In this document: piece after piece, positions 40,418-41,584 of the stretch
How positions within the stretch are numbered: the first letter of the stretch is position 1
How the letters are laid out: each line of letters starts with the position of its first letter
DNA from: Bacteroidota bacterium
Lineage (GTDB): Bacteria; Bacteroidota; Bacteroidia; Flavobacteriales_F; PHOS-HE28
Direction: 5' to 3'
Length of the DNA stretch: 41,584 nt
Assembly: GCA_029573495.1 (NCBI GenBank)
Contig: JAKQEI010000218.1
Span: 1 to 41,584 of the forward strand
Position numbers and translations under genes: made by a program
The notes under the pieces: model-generated
Database searches by the model: none
The model's input: only the letters and a program-made list of their open reading frames with translations
Told to the model about the DNA's origin: nothing

Positions 40418-41584
40418 TCATCCCACACCTTCAGCCGCTGGCCCTTGTCCGCTTCGGCCCTGGCCTTGAAGAACAGCTCCGCCAGGCCGCGACTCGGCAG
40501 CGGTGCAGGTGAACGGGCGAGCTTATCGCCATTCAGCAGGAAGAAGGCGGGCAGACTCCGCAGTCGAAGGTCATCCCGGACCTGCTGTTCGGCCACGGCA
40601 TGCAACCAGGTCACCTTCGTGGATGCGGGCATGCGTTTGCGATGGGCATTGAACCCTTCCAAGGTCCCGTCCAGGCTGATGATGATGACCGGGATGGCCC
40701 CCTTGTACTGCTCGGCCAGCGCGATCAAGCTGGTGATCTCCGCCTCACAATAGCTGCACCAGCCTGCCGTGAAGGCAAGGCATACGGCTCCGCTCAAGAG
40801 TTCGTGCAAGTCCTTTTCCTGGCCGCGCTCGTTCTCCAACCGCATGTTCGGCAATGTGCTTCCAACGCGCATCGCGGTGAGCTCGTGCAGGATGTTGGCC
40901 GCGATCCCACGATGCGCTGGAAAGGTGCTGTTCGCGGCCACATCCGCGATGATCGCCTCCGCATCCTGGCCCGCTACCAATTGCTCCGCGTGATGCAGGT
41001 ACAGCTGGTCGATCATCACCAGTTCGGCAAGTCGGTCGTCCTCGTTCAGGAAGTCGTTCCCCTGGAACAGCTTGCGCATTCGGGAGGCGTTCCTACTGCT
41101 CGCCACCTTCACCAGCGTGTCCGACTTGTCGCGACGGATCCGCTCCAGGCTCTCACCGAACAGGCTGCGGATCAGGCGCGCGTATTCCGGATCATCATAG
41201 GAGACGGGCTTGGACCGGATGAAGGTCTCATACAGGTCGCGGTCATGCGTGCGGGGTCCGACGTACAACCCGGCGATGCTGTTCGCTAGGTAGCTCTTGA
41301 ACCATGGGTCGTCCACCTCCCCGTAGAATCGCCGCAGTTTGACCGCGAAGCTGTCGACATGGACCTTGGATAGCACAGGTGTCACGAATAACGTTGGTGG
41401 ACGGGACGAGGTATCAGGCTTGGTGGTTCCTGCCTTGCGTTGCACCTCCAGCACCTGCATGCCAGCGGCTTCATCCGTGGCCAGGTCCTCTGCGATGAAC
41501 GCATCGATCCGCTCGTTCAGATCGGTCGTCAAGGCATTGATATCCATCGGGTCGATGCCGGTGAATTCGATCCCCAGCTGTGCA
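40414..41584 (-). CDS. Thioredoxin-like (TlpA/AhpC-type) protein, 5' partial
   Basis: The frame is open through the right edge, so at least 389 residues are present and the true start is outside the window; the internal ATG at 41547 is probably not the start. The C-terminal ~150 residues form a thioredoxin-like domain with redox motif CxxC as FTAGWCSYCEAEITSL, preceded by GSTLPNMRLENERGQEKDL and followed by PVIIISLDGTL and the cis-Pro region LRSLPAFFLLNGD. The ~240 residues before it are helical and charged and resemble the N-terminal extensions of Bacteroidota TlpA-family proteins. A role in thiol-disulfide exchange in the envelope is likely. The stop codon lies within a hairpin element. Confidence 0.82.
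   Translation of the reverse strand, partial: AQLGIEFTGIDPMDINALTTDLNERIDAFIAEDLATDEAAGMQVLEVQRKAGTTKPDTSSRPPTLFVTPVLSKVHVDSFAVKLRRFYGEVDDPWFKSYLANSIAGLYVGPRTHDRDLYETFIRSKPVSYDDPEYARLIRSLFGESLERIRRDKSDTLVKVASSRNASRMRKLFQGNDFLNEDDRLAELVMIDQLYLHHAEQLVAGQDAEAIIADVAANSTFPAHRGIAANILHELTAMRVGSTLPNMRLENERGQEKDLHELLSGAVCLAFTAGWCSYCEAEITSLIALAEQYKGAIPVIIISLDGTLEGFNAHRKRMPASTKVTWLHAVAEQQVRDDLRLRSLPAFFLLNGDKLARSPAPLPSRGLAELFFKARAEADKGQRLKVWDD

Overview
The window looks like chromosomal DNA from a GC-rich member of the Bacteroidota, most likely Flavobacteriales-like. The lineage markers are the type IX secretion (T9SS) signatures: a type B (CHU_C) sorting domain, a PorP/SprF barrel, a type A sorting tail, a second CHU_C-like domain inside a lipoprotein, and Bacteroidota-style -7 promoter boxes (TAnnTTTG-like) in place of sigma70 -10/-35 pairs. 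Shine-Dalgarno sequences are mostly absent. No rRNA, tRNA, CRISPR array, transposase or prophage gene was seen.

Layout. 1-3390 (+): end of a PKD/CHU_C surface protein, a TPR/PD40 protein and a PorP/SprF barrel, which together form a T9SS client/anchor cassette. 3387-20349: compact housekeeping DNA with many gene junctions of 0-5 bp. It holds an ABC-F ATPase, a PhyH-type dioxygenase, a histidine phosphatase lipoprotein, a lipoprotein-DUF2490-SCO operon, a long-chain acyl-CoA ligase, two small secreted proteins, an ECF sigma factor with a coupled membrane-anchored DUF2807 protein (probable anti-sigma), a SMUG2-type glycosylase, an LptF/G permease, tgt, an NRDE/TANGO2 protein, a GIY-YIG-like protein, a glycosyltransferase overlapping a second sigma-70 factor, and rsmG. 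20352-22166 (-): an MsbA-like ABC exporter.

22214-38416 is an accessory region of lower and uneven GC. It contains a CHU_C lipoprotein, an unrecognised six-helix membrane protein, a stand-alone LytTR regulator, an outer-membrane barrel, a T9SS type A-sorted protein, and a giant 3220-residue protein. The giant reads ZU5-like / SpvB / VCBS-FG-GAP / TcdB-middle / YD repeats / RHS core / short variable tip, so it resembles a Tc-toxin B-C fusion. The tip has clearly different base composition and no recognisable toxin or immunity partner. A collagen-like lipoprotein and a possible beta/gamma-crystallin-like protein follow. 38510-41584 returns to housekeeping DNA: an SRPBCC protein, pyrE, a Nudix hydrolase and a partial thioredoxin-like protein.

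The observations most worth following are the barrel/T9SS/RHS-Tc giant cassette with its recombined tip; the sigma/DUF2807 pair with a visible autoregulatory promoter; the repeated placement of -7 boxes only 4-7 bases before start codons, which implies leaderless mRNAs; a Tgt without its zinc cysteines; and small dispersed hairpin or inverted-repeat elements at 19.56, 37.24, 38.48/38.94 and 40.35 kb.
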